DNA of 64,000 nucleotides. Origin: JAEYKI01 sp036679405. Its GTDB lineage: Bacteria > Bacillota > Clostridia > Christensenellales > Christensenellaceae. The translations under genes and the position numbers were made by a program. The notes under the pieces were generated by a model. It was not told the origin of the DNA, did no database searches, and saw only the letters and a list, made by a program, of their open reading frames with translations. Positions 1-8,554 of this stretch are shown here, piece by piece. Numbering within the stretch: position 1 is the first letter of the stretch; each line of letters starts with the position of its first letter. Where the stretch lies: positions 124,001 to 188,000 of the forward strand of contig JAVBVZ010000004.1 in assembly GCA_036679405.1 (NCBI GenBank). Direction: 5' to 3'.

Positions 1-1386
1 ATTGCGGTTTTTGACAAGGAAGGGAACCTGTTGCCTGTCGTATCCGCTTCTCTTCAGAACGGAGAAGCGGCAGAGCAGACTCAGCCACAGAATCTGATAG
101 ACGAACAGGATATTGTTCCGGAAGATCCGTCCTATATGGACGATATGTATTTTGATGAGATATATCATGGCCGTACGGCTTATGAAGAAATCCATCATAT
201 GAAAATCTATGAGATCACGCATCCTCCGCTTGGAAAAGATATTATGACCATTGGCCTGCATTTGTTCGGGATGACGCCTTTTGGATGGCGGTGTATGGGC
301 ACGTTATTTGGGGTGTTGATGCTTCCCTTAATTTACATTTTTGCAAAGGCGCTGTTCAAAAAACGCAAATATGCCATCTTTGCAGCGGTGTTGATGGCAG
401 TAGACTTCATGCATTTTTCCCAAACGCGTATTGGCACTATAGACAGCTACAGCGTATTCTTTATTATGCTGATGATGCTGTTTATGTATTACTATACACA
501 GCGCAATTTTAATTTTGAGCCTTTGAAGAAAACGCTGTTGCCTTTATTTTTGTGCGGTCTGGCGTTTGGACTCGGCGCGGCTACAAAATGGCTGTGTTTG
601 TATGCCGGCGCAGGGCTTGCTTTCATTTTCTTTTATACTTTGTGGCGCAGGCATAAAGAATATAGGATTGCAATGCAAAATCCAGAAAAACATCCAGAAC
701 TTGTAGCAAATTACAAAAAAAATGTACTTTTTACAATACTTTGGTGTATACTGTTTTTTATAGTCATACCGGGCGTGATTTATCTCCTGGCATATATTCC
801 GTATACACAGGTGGAAGATCCGAATAGTTATGGGCTGAAAGAGATCCTTGAAAATCAGAAGTACATGCTGAACTATCACGCAAATTTAAATCCCGCCAAG
901 ACGCATCCTTTTGCATCCATGTGGTATACCTGGCCTTTGGATATCCGTCCGTTGTTGTTCTACAGTGATCAGACGACGCCTGGCGTGGTTTCAACCATGT
1001 CCACCATGGGAAATCCGTTGGTGTGGATAGGTGGCCTGATCGCATCTATTGTATTTATCTTTCTTGCGATCTTTAAAAGATACAGGTCAAAAGTCGCGGC
1101 TTTTTTGGGAATCAGTGCGCTTTCACAATTTTTGCCCTGGACGCTTGTATCCCGTGAAGTGTTCATATATCATTATTTTGCAACGACTCCTTTTTTGATT
1201 CTGTTGCTGGTGCTGATGCTCAAGCGAATTGACGAAAAATATCCCCGGGGAAAAAGAGTTACTATGATTTATGTGGTTGCCTGCGTAGCCGCATTCGCAT
1301 TCTTTTATCCGGTAATATCGGGCACGCCTGTTTCGGCAGAATATATTCCGTTTATTCGCTGGCTGCCGTCGTGGCCATTTTATTGA
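1..1386 (+). CDS. PMT-family (GT39-like) protein mannosyltransferase, 5'-truncated by window edge
   Basis: The reading frame is open from base 1 with no stop, so the gene begins upstream and only its C-terminal 461 codons are visible. The segment DEIYHGRTAYE followed by EITHPPLGKDIM is the acidic and HPPLGK loop typical of dolichyl-phosphate-mannose protein mannosyltransferases (GT-C fold). Many hydrophobic segments follow, ending in the WLPSW-FY tail common in bacterial members. Family members move a sugar, usually mannose, from a polyprenyl carrier onto proteins outside the membrane. The next gene is a GtrA-type membrane protein, which suggests a small surface glycosylation unit. The sugar and target cannot be read from the sequence. 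Confidence 0.85.
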   Translation: MAVFDKEGNLLPVVSASLQNGEAAEQTQPQNLIDEQDIVPEDPSYMDDMYFDEIYHGRTAYEEIHHMKIYEITHPPLGKDIMTIGLHLFGMTPFGWRCMGTLFGVLMLPLIYIFAKALFKKRKYAIFAAVLMAVDFMHFSQTRIGTIDSYSVFFIMLMMLFMYYYTQRNFNFEPLKKTLLPLFLCGLAFGLGAATKWLCLYAGAGLAFIFFYTLWRRHKEYRIAMQNPEKHPELVANYKKNVLFTILWCILFFIVIPGVIYLLAYIPYTQVEDPNSYGLKEILENQKYMLNYHANLNPAKTHPFASMWYTWPLDIRPLLFYSDQTTPGVVSTMSTMGNPLVWIGGLIASIVFIFLAIFKRYRSKVAAFLGISALSQFLPWTLVSREVFIYHYFATTPFLILLLVLMLKRIDEKYPRGKRVTMIYVVACVAAFAFFYPVISGTPVSAEYIPFIRWLPSWPFY

Positions 1387-1450
1387 TAAAATTTGAAGTC
1401 TTGCTGCCGGAATATCTTTGTGTAGAAGTGCGCGGCGCAAAAGAGGTGCG

Positions 1451-1885
1451 ATGAGCAACGCTTTTGTAAATTGGGTCATAAAATTTCAAAAGGATATTAT
1501 ACAGTTTTTTAAGTTCCAATTTGTATCGGTCATTGCATATTGGGCTGATTACGGCGTTTTTGCATTGCTGTATGCTTTTGTTTTTTCTGCGAACCCGATT
1601 GGTTATATTTATTCAAAAATGATTTCCTATGTTGTAGGATTGATGACCAGCTATCTGATCAATAAGGCCTGGACATTCAACGTCAGGCGTCAGATTTTTT
1701 CAGGCTATCTATTGAAATTTGTTTTTGTGAATCTGGCAGCGCTCAGTGCAAACCTGACGGCTATGTATATATTGACAACATATTACAATATTATTCCTTA
1801 CGGATCCGCTATTATAGCGACATTGTTTTCATTCAGTATTAATTATTCAGGCAATAAGATATGGGTTTTTGAAAAGCGGAGATAA
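1451..1885 (+). CDS. GtrA-family membrane protein
   Basis: Encodes 144 residues with four hydrophobic segments and the GtrA pattern: an early FKFQFVSV helix, the central YLINKAWTF motif, and a late SINYSGNKIWVF motif. GtrA-like proteins are thought to help flip or present polyprenyl-linked sugars for surface polysaccharide or protein glycosylation. I chose ATG 1451 because AGAGGTG lies just upstream; an upstream in-frame start at 1418 would add 11 residues without a good ribosome site. It lies 64 nt after the mannosyltransferase and 3 nt before comM. Confidence 0.85.
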   Translation: MSNAFVNWVIKFQKDIIQFFKFQFVSVIAYWADYGVFALLYAFVFSANPIGYIYSKMISYVVGLMTSYLINKAWTFNVRRQIFSGYLLKFVFVNLAALSANLTAMYILTTYYNIIPYGSAIIATLFSFSINYSGNKIWVFEKRR

Positions 1886-1888
1886 AAG

Positions 1889-3436
1889 ATGTTAGCAAAA
1901 GTCTTGAGTTTTGCATTGAACGGACTGGCCGGATACCCTGTTTTGGTGGAGGTAGACGTTTATAAAGGCCTGCCTGCCTATGAAACGGTCGGCTTGCCCG
2001 ATGCAGCTGTAAAAGAATCAAAAGAACGGGTTCGTTCGGCTATTCATAATTCGGGTTTTGAATATCCCGCCAAAAGAATTACCGTGAATTTGGCTCCGGC
2101 AGATTTGCGGAAGGAAGGGCCCCTATACGATCTGCCGATCGCGGTGGGACTGCTGTGCGCGTCGGGGCAGGCGGAGAAGGATTATCTGAAAAAACTGGTG
2201 ATGCTTGGGGAGCTTTCGCTGGACGGCGATGTCCGTCCGGTATCCGGCGTATTGCCTATGGTGATAGATGCATATGAAAAAGGATACAGATATATCGTTC
2301 TGCCTGCTGAAAACGTAAAAGAAGCTTCATATGTCTCCGGAATGAAGATTATTCCCGTGAAAAATTTATCGGAAGTTATCGCTGTTCTGAACAGAAAATT
2401 AAAACCCGATTTCATTGTGGGAGAACAAAACGGCCCATCAACCAAACGGCAAAAATACGAGGTGGATTTTGCAGACATCCGCGGGCAGAAACATGCAAAA
2501 CGTGCCATGGAAATTGCAGCGGCCGGAGGACACAATGTTCTTCTAATCGGAAGCCCTGGAACGGGGAAGTCCATGCTGGCCCGGGCAATGCCGGGAATTT
2601 TACCGGATATGACATTTTCTGAAGCGCTGGAGGTTACAAAGATCCATTCGGTTGCGGGAGAATTAAAGAATTCTCAGGATGGGATCATATACCGCAGGCC
2701 TTTTAGAAATCCGCATCATTCCAGCACATCGGTCGCATTGATGGGTGGCGGCAGCCACATCATGCCGGGAGAGATCAGTCTGGCCCACAATGGGGTTCTT
2801 TTTTTAGATGAACTGCCGGAATTTTCCCGCGATGCCCGTGAAGCGCTTCGCCAGCCCATGGAGGACGGATCTGTTCTGATTTCCCGTGCAAATGCAAAAG
2901 TAACTTATCCCGCAAATTTTATGCTGATTGCATCTATGAATCCGTGCCCGTGCGGTTATTTTGGTTCGCCCGATCGCAAGTGCAAATGTACGCCGTCACA
3001 GATTTCCGGATATATCAATAAAATAAGCGGCCCGTTTTTGGACCGCATGGATCTGAATGTTGAGATGAGCAATATCAAATATGACGAAATGACCAGCAGA
3101 GAGGCGGCGGAAACTTCGGCTCAGGTTAAAAGACGTGTTGATGACGCGCGCGATGTGCAGCTTGCACGTTATCGAGAGCTGCCCATTCACAGCAATGCGC
3201 AGCTTAATGCAAATACGATTAAAAAATTTGTAAAGCTGGAAAAGGACGCCCAACAATTCTTAAAAAATGTATTTGACAAATTCAAGTTGTCTCCCCGTTC
3301 TTATGTGCGTATTTTGATGGTATCACGCACCATAGCTGATCTTGAAGGAAGCCCCGATGTTCTTTTGCAACATATTGCCGAGGCTGTGCAATATCGCACT
3401 CTGGACAGAAAATACTGGGGAGGCTCGTATGAATGA
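1889..3436 (+). CDS. comM: YifB/ComM-family Mg-chelatase-like AAA+ ATPase
   Basis: 515 residues. An N-terminal ChlI-like domain (the VGLPDAAVKESKERVRSA region) is followed by an AAA+ core with Walker A GSPGTGKS near residues 221-228, a Walker B-type LFLDELPEF, and a C-terminal Mg-chelatase domain containing the CNPCPCGYFG-like stretch (here MNPCPCGYFG). ComM proteins are hexameric helicases that assist branch migration of incoming DNA during natural transformation. It overlaps dprA by 8 nt, so two DNA-processing genes are translationally coupled. Full family length with all motifs intact. Confidence 0.93.
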   Translation: MLAKVLSFALNGLAGYPVLVEVDVYKGLPAYETVGLPDAAVKESKERVRSAIHNSGFEYPAKRITVNLAPADLRKEGPLYDLPIAVGLLCASGQAEKDYLKKLVMLGELSLDGDVRPVSGVLPMVIDAYEKGYRYIVLPAENVKEASYVSGMKIIPVKNLSEVIAVLNRKLKPDFIVGEQNGPSTKRQKYEVDFADIRGQKHAKRAMEIAAAGGHNVLLIGSPGTGKSMLARAMPGILPDMTFSEALEVTKIHSVAGELKNSQDGIIYRRPFRNPHHSSTSVALMGGGSHIMPGEISLAHNGVLFLDELPEFSRDAREALRQPMEDGSVLISRANAKVTYPANFMLIASMNPCPCGYFGSPDRKCKCTPSQISGYINKISGPFLDRMDLNVEMSNIKYDEMTSREAAETSAQVKRRVDDARDVQLARYRELPIHSNAQLNANTIKKFVKLEKDAQQFLKNVFDKFKLSPRSYVRILMVSRTIADLEGSPDVLLQHIAEAVQYRTLDRKYWGGSYE

Positions 3437-4529
3437 TTTAAGCCCAGAGGAAAGCTACTGGGTATGGCTGTCCAGTATTGACGGTGTTTTTGCAAGGTGG
3501 TTTTATGTTTTGCAGGGCGTGTATTTGGAGCCGAGAACGGTGTATGAGCGTTCAAATGATATTTTAAAAGATATTCCAAACTTTCCTCCGAAGATCGCAA
3601 AGGCAATCAGAGAAGCAAGTTGTTCTTGTTATTTTGATAGCCTTTTTGAAACAATACGCACAAAAAAGCTTTCAGTTACTACTGCTGTTTCGTCGGATTA
3701 CCCATACACACTGCATGTTTTGCCTGATCCGCCGCCTGTTTTGTATTACAAAGGAGTACTCCCAAAACTGTGGGACAGGAGCATCTCAATGGTAGGTACC
3801 CGGCGCCCGACACGCGGCGGAGAAAAGTTTGTGCGACAACTCGCTTCTAAAATAGCGGCACAGGATGTACTGATCGTTTCGGGTATGGCACGCGGGATTG
3901 ATACGGCGGCGCATTTGGGTGCGCTGGATGCGTGTGGACATACCGTTGCGGTTTTGGGTTGCGGTGCGGACAGGGTCTATCCTAAAGAAAATCAAGCGGT
4001 TTGTGAACAAATTATACAAAACGGGGCTGTGATTTCCGAATTCCGGCCGGATACGCCGCCGATAGCAGAAAATTTTCCTCGCCGAAACCGAATCATTGCT
4101 GCAATATCTGCTGCGACCGTTGTGGCGGAAGGCGGTGAAAAATCCGGCGCAAGAATCACGGCAGATATTGCACTATCTTTGGGCAAACAGGTTTTTGCTA
4201 TCCCCTGCGAACCGGGGTCGAACGTATCTGATTTACCGATATCTTTATTAAAATCGGGAGCTCCAATTTTATCTGAGGCCGAAGATTTAATGGAAAATAT
4301 GGGTTGGAAAACATGCGCCTTTAAAAACAAAAAAGAAAATAAAAAAGCTCTTGGGCTTGATTTTTTTCAGGAACAAATATATAATTCACTGCTAAAGGGC
4401 GATTTGACAGCCGAACAGCTTGCCGACAGACTGGAAGTCCCGGTTGGACAAGTAAACAGTGCGCTGACGATTATGGAGCTGCTGGATGCGGTGGAACGAT
4501 TGCCCGGGAACAGTTATTGTATTAAATGA
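3429..4529 (+). CDS. dprA: DNA-processing protein DprA (Smf)
   Basis: 366 residues from ATG 3429, which overlaps the end of comM. The Rossmann-like core is clear: VGTRRPTRGG near residue 122, SGMARGIDTAAH near 153, then the GCGADRVYPKEN and FPRRNRIIAAIS segments. A C-terminal winged-helix-like domain follows (LTAEQLADRLEVPVGQVNSAL). DprA binds single-stranded DNA and loads RecA during transformation. A longer in-frame reading from 3342 lies wholly inside comM and has no ribosome site, so I rejected it. The comM-dprA-topA order matches other Bacillota. Confidence 0.95.
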   Translation: MNDLSPEESYWVWLSSIDGVFARWFYVLQGVYLEPRTVYERSNDILKDIPNFPPKIAKAIREASCSCYFDSLFETIRTKKLSVTTAVSSDYPYTLHVLPDPPPVLYYKGVLPKLWDRSISMVGTRRPTRGGEKFVRQLASKIAAQDVLIVSGMARGIDTAAHLGALDACGHTVAVLGCGADRVYPKENQAVCEQIIQNGAVISEFRPDTPPIAENFPRRNRIIAAISAATVVAEGGEKSGARITADIALSLGKQVFAIPCEPGSNVSDLPISLLKSGAPILSEAEDLMENMGWKTCAFKNKKENKKALGLDFFQEQIYNSLLKGDLTAEQLADRLEVPVGQVNSALTIMELLDAVERLPGNSYCIK

Positions 4530-4558
4530 TAAAGATAAAAGTGTGTGGAGGATTGTGA

Positions 4559-6742
4559 ATGGCAACGGCAAAAAAGGAGACGACTGCAAAAAAAAATACG
4601 GAGAGAAAGCCGGCTTCCAAAAAGACGACAGCCAAAAAGACGGCAGGAAAAAAGTCTGCAGTTATTAAAAATCTGGTAATCGTGGAGTCGCCCGCCAAGG
4701 CAAAAACAATTGAAAAATTTTTAGGATCCGGGTATACGGTACGCGCTTCCAACGGTCATTTGCGTGATTTGCCAAAGAGCAAAATAGGCGTGGATGTTGA
4801 AAACGGATTTGAACCGACCTATACAACAATACGCGGAAAAGCCAAACTGATTCGCGAACTCAAAGCGGATGCGCAGAACGCAAAAAAAACATTTCTTGCA
4901 ACCGACCCTGACCGGGAGGGTGAGGCTATATCCTGGCATATAGCCAACCTTTTAGGGATCGATACAGATCAGAATTCCAGAATTGAATTCAATGAAATCA
5001 CCAAAGATGCGGTAACCGGCGCTATCAAGAATCCAAGGCGGATTGATCTTGCCCGGGTGGACGCTCAACAGGCGCGGCGTGTGCTTGATCGTTTGGTGGG
5101 GTATAAGCTAAGCCCGCTTTTATGGAGAAAAGTAAAGAAGGGTCTGTCGGCTGGCCGGGTTCAGTCGGTTGCGGTTAAGGTTATCTGCGACAGAGAGGCG
5201 GAAATCAGAGAATTTGTGCCTGAAGAGTTTTGGACGATTACAGCCTGGCTCTTGCATGAGGGGAAAAACAAAACTGAAGAAATAGAAGCAAAATTTCATG
5301 GCCGGAACGGGAAAAAAGAAAAACTGGAAAATCAGGAACAAGCGCAGAATATTTTGGATCTGGTCTCAGGGCATCCCTTTACGATTGATTCTGTTGCGCG
5401 TTCTACGAAAAATAAAAGGGCGCTTCCGCCCTTTATAACCAGTACATTGCAGCAGGATGCGTCGCGAAAATTAAATTTTACCGCGAAAAAGACAATGATG
5501 CTGGCCCAGATGCTGTATGAGGGCGTTCAGGGAATGGGCGGCCTTATTACCTACATGCGTACGGATTCCATGCGCATATCTGCAGAGGCACAGACCTTTG
5601 CGGCTGAATATATAAAGAATACGTACGGCGAACAATATTTGCCGGAAAAACCGAATGTTTATTCTTCGAGACGCCGTTCTCAGGATGCGCATGAAGCAAT
5701 CCGGCCAACTTATATTGAAAATGCGCCTAAAAAAATAAAGAGTTCGCTTACGCCTGACCAATATAGGCTTTACAAATTAATCTATGACCGGTTTTTAGCC
5801 AGCCAGATGGTGCCCGCAAAAATTGAAACGCTCTCTTATAACATTGTTTCGAACGGTTGTTTGTTTAGAGCTGCCGGGTCAAGGGTATTATTTAAAGGGC
5901 ATTTGATTGCATATGATTCCAGCAGTGAATCTGATCAGACACCTATGCTCCCCGAAATGAAGGAAGGAGAAAATCTGGCCCTGGACAGGATCGAACCAAA
6001 GCAGAATTTTACTCAGCCGCCTGCAAGGTACAACGAGGCGTCGCTGATCAAATTTTTGGAAGAAAAAGGAATCGGACGTCCCAGTACGTACGCTCCTATC
6101 ATATCTACTATTCAGGAACGTGGATATGTTCGCAAAGAAAATAAGGCTTTTATTCCCACAGAGTTGGGTGAGGTTGTCACCGGCTTGATGGTTAAGAATT
6201 TTCCGGATATCGTTAATATTGAATTTACAGCCGGAATGGAAAACAAGCTCGACAATGTTGAAAAAAACGGGATTGAATGGAGAAAAGTGATAGAGGACTT
6301 CTATCTTCCGTTCGATGAAGAACTGAAGACGGCAGACGAAAAAATTGAGCGGATTGTTCTTCCGCCCAAAATCTCCGATGTGCAATGCGAAAAGTGCGGC
6401 GCTATGATGGTATACAAAGAAGGGCGGTATGGAGAATTTTTGGCCTGTCCGAATTTCCCTGACTGCAGAAATACCAAACCCGTTGTAAAGAAAGCAGGCG
6501 CAACCTGCCCGAAATGCGGGGGAGAAATTGTTATCAAAAAATCCGGAAAATCAAGAAAAGAATTTTACGGGTGTTCCAATTATCCCGAATGTGATTTTGT
6601 TTCCTGGGGGTTGCCGTTGGAAGAAAAATGCGAAAAATGCGGGAGCTATCTGGTGGAATCCAGGCTGAAAAATGGAAGAAAATACAAAAAATGCTCAAAT
6701 GAAGAATGCGAGACAAATAAGAAAAGCAAAGAAAAGAAATGA
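4559..6742 (+). CDS. topA: DNA topoisomerase I
   Basis: 727 residues. The Toprim domain starts at VIVESPAKAKT (about residue 40) with ATDPDREGEAISWH near 116. The active-site tyrosine is in ITYMRTDS near residue 332. Three C4 zinc-finger modules close the protein, starting at CEKCG near 610, CPKCG near 650 and CEKCG near 690. It relaxes negative supercoils by cutting one strand. Unusually, about 35 lysine/alanine/threonine-rich residues with TAKK-like repeats precede the catalytic domain, where the Bacillus protein starts almost directly at the Toprim motif. The ATG follows TGGAGG at good spacing. Stop overlaps trmFO (ATGA). Confidence 0.96.
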   Translation: MATAKKETTAKKNTERKPASKKTTAKKTAGKKSAVIKNLVIVESPAKAKTIEKFLGSGYTVRASNGHLRDLPKSKIGVDVENGFEPTYTTIRGKAKLIRELKADAQNAKKTFLATDPDREGEAISWHIANLLGIDTDQNSRIEFNEITKDAVTGAIKNPRRIDLARVDAQQARRVLDRLVGYKLSPLLWRKVKKGLSAGRVQSVAVKVICDREAEIREFVPEEFWTITAWLLHEGKNKTEEIEAKFHGRNGKKEKLENQEQAQNILDLVSGHPFTIDSVARSTKNKRALPPFITSTLQQDASRKLNFTAKKTMMLAQMLYEGVQGMGGLITYMRTDSMRISAEAQTFAAEYIKNTYGEQYLPEKPNVYSSRRRSQDAHEAIRPTYIENAPKKIKSSLTPDQYRLYKLIYDRFLASQMVPAKIETLSYNIVSNGCLFRAAGSRVLFKGHLIAYDSSSESDQTPMLPEMKEGENLALDRIEPKQNFTQPPARYNEASLIKFLEEKGIGRPSTYAPIISTIQERGYVRKENKAFIPTELGEVVTGLMVKNFPDIVNIEFTAGMENKLDNVEKNGIEWRKVIEDFYLPFDEELKTADEKIERIVLPPKISDVQCEKCGAMMVYKEGRYGEFLACPNFPDCRNTKPVVKKAGATCPKCGGEIVIKKSGKSRKEFYGCSNYPECDFVSWGLPLEEKCEKCGSYLVESRLKNGRKYKKCSNEECETNKKSKEKK

Positions 6743-8076
6743 AGAATATCCATGTAATCGGCGCCGGACTGGCCGGCTGTGAAGCCGCCTGGCAGATTGC
6801 TGCTTTAGGGGTGGACGTCTATATTCATGAAATGAAGCCGGACAAGAAAACACCCGCACATGTAACCGATCAGTTTGCCGAATTGGTTTGCTCCAATTCG
6901 CTCAGGTCCGACCGGCTTTCCAATGCGGCAGGACTGTTAAAAGAAGAAATGCGCAGGCTTGATTCGCTTATATTGCATGCCGCCGCCATGTCTTCCGTTC
7001 CTGCGGGCGGTGCATTGGCTGTCGACAGGATTGCTTTTTCTGAAATCATTACCCAAAAAATACAGAACCATCCGCGTATAAAAATTTGCCACCATGAAAT
7101 ATCGGATTTTGATAACTTTGGGGAAGATATCGTAATAGTCGCTACAGGGCCGCTGACATCGGATAAATTAATGCCTGTTATTTCTGATTTGGCGAAAGAC
7201 TCTACTCTGCATTTTTTTGATGCTGCCGCGCCTATCATCGCGGCCGACAGTATCGATATGTCCAGAGCTTTTTTTGCTTCCCGTTATGAGCGTGGGAGCG
7301 ATTATTTGAACTGCCCTATGACGCAGCAGCAATATCATGCCTTTTATGAGGCCTTGGTCCATGCTGAATGTGTTCCGGTGCGAGATTTTGAAAACAATGT
7401 GTTTGAAGGCTGTATGCCGGTGGAAACCATGGCCGGACGCGGTTATCAGACGTTGCTTTTTGGGCCAATGAAACCCCGGGGAATCACGGATCCGAAAACA
7501 GGGAAAGAACCGTTTGCCGTTCTTCAACTTCGGCGGGAGGACGATTCGGGCAGTATGTATAACATGGTCGGATTCCAGACTCACTTAAAATGGGGAGAGC
7601 AAACAAAAGTTTTTCGCATGATTCCCGGCCTTGAGAAGGCCGAATTCCTTCGCTATGGCGTTATGCACAGAAATATCTTTATTGATTCGCCCCATTTGTT
7701 GGACAGGTTTTACCGGCTTAAAAAAGACCGAAGGATTTTCTTTGCCGGGCAAATCACAGGAGTGGAAGGGTATACGGAATCGGCCGCTTCAGGGCTGCTG
7801 GCGGGGATTGCGGCCGCCTGCGATGTGCTTGGCGTAAAAGCACCCCTGTTTTCAGATGCGACTGCAATCGGCGCCCTGGGTGCTTACGTTTCAAACCAGG
7901 CTGTAACAAATTTTCAGCCAATGAACGTTACATATGGTATAATAAAACCGTGTGATAAAAAAATAAGGAATAAAGAACAAAAGAATTTATATATTTCCGA
8001 AAGGGCTTTGGAGGAAATTGAATGTTTAAAGGAACAACAATTATTGCCGTTAAGAAAGATGGCAAAAGTGCAATAG
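6739..8076 (+). CDS. trmFO: Folate- and FAD-dependent tRNA m5U54 methyltransferase TrmFO
   Basis: 445 residues. The N-terminal GAGLAGCEAAWQ dinucleotide-binding motif, the ELVCSNSLRSD segment, NNVFEGCMPVETMAGRG, and the C-terminal GQITGVEGYTESAASGLLAG are all characteristic. The enzyme makes 5-methyluridine at position 54 of tRNA using methylenetetrahydrofolate. It overlaps topA by 4 nt and runs 55 nt into hslV. The last 18 or so residues lie in that overlap and look like a read-through extension beyond the usual family end (ALEEIE). Bacillus normally has xerC (codV) between this gene and hslV; it is absent here. Confidence 0.95.
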   Translation: MKNIHVIGAGLAGCEAAWQIAALGVDVYIHEMKPDKKTPAHVTDQFAELVCSNSLRSDRLSNAAGLLKEEMRRLDSLILHAAAMSSVPAGGALAVDRIAFSEIITQKIQNHPRIKICHHEISDFDNFGEDIVIVATGPLTSDKLMPVISDLAKDSTLHFFDAAAPIIAADSIDMSRAFFASRYERGSDYLNCPMTQQQYHAFYEALVHAECVPVRDFENNVFEGCMPVETMAGRGYQTLLFGPMKPRGITDPKTGKEPFAVLQLRREDDSGSMYNMVGFQTHLKWGEQTKVFRMIPGLEKAEFLRYGVMHRNIFIDSPHLLDRFYRLKKDRRIFFAGQITGVEGYTESAASGLLAGIAAACDVLGVKAPLFSDATAIGALGAYVSNQAVTNFQPMNVTYGIIKPCDKKIRNKEQKNLYISERALEEIECLKEQQLLPLRKMAKVQ

Positions 8077-8552
8077 CCGGTGACGGCCAGGTGACAATGA
8101 GTGAGAGCATTATTATGAAAGCGGGCGCAAAGAAAGTACGAAGGCTGTACCATGATGAAGTTGTGGTCGGTTTTGCGGGTTCGGTGGCGGATGCTTTTAC
8201 TCTGTCCGAAAAATTCGAGGCAAAACTGGAAGAATACGGCGGAAGCCTACAGCGCGCGGCGGTAGAACTGGCGCAGGATTGGCGCAACGATAAAATAATG
8301 CGTAAACTGGAAGCCATGCTGATTGCCGTGGACAGCCAGAACATGTTGGTTATTGCGGGAACGGGTGAAGTGATTGAGCCGGATGACGGCATTACCGCTA
8401 TTGGATCAGGCGGGTCTTATGCGCTTGCTGCAGCACGCGCCTTGGCAAGAAATACGGATCTGTCCGCTAAGGAAATAGCGCAAAAGTCCCTTGAGATTGC
8501 AAGTGAAATTTGTGTATATACCAACGGAAATATTATTGTGGAGGAGGTGTAA
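8022..8552 (+). CDS. hslV: ATP-dependent protease peptidase subunit HslV (ClpQ)
   Basis: 176 residues with the T1-family threonine protease pattern: a short MFKG leader before the catalytic TT pair, then AGDGQVT, GFAGSVADAFTL, the WR-DK-RKLEAML helix, and GTGEVIEPDDGI-AIGSGG. HslV forms a double hexamer degradation chamber served by HslU. The start at 8022 has a strong GGAGG ribosome site inside the end of trmFO. The catalytic threonine requires removal of the short leader, as in other Gram-positive HslV proteins with leaders. hslU follows 2 nt later, so the pair is coupled. Confidence 0.96.
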   Translation: MFKGTTIIAVKKDGKSAIAGDGQVTMSESIIMKAGAKKVRRLYHDEVVVGFAGSVADAFTLSEKFEAKLEEYGGSLQRAAVELAQDWRNDKIMRKLEAMLIAVDSQNMLVIAGTGEVIEPDDGITAIGSGGSYALAAARALARNTDLSAKEIAQKSLEIASEICVYTNGNIIVEEV

Positions 8553-8554
8553 TC

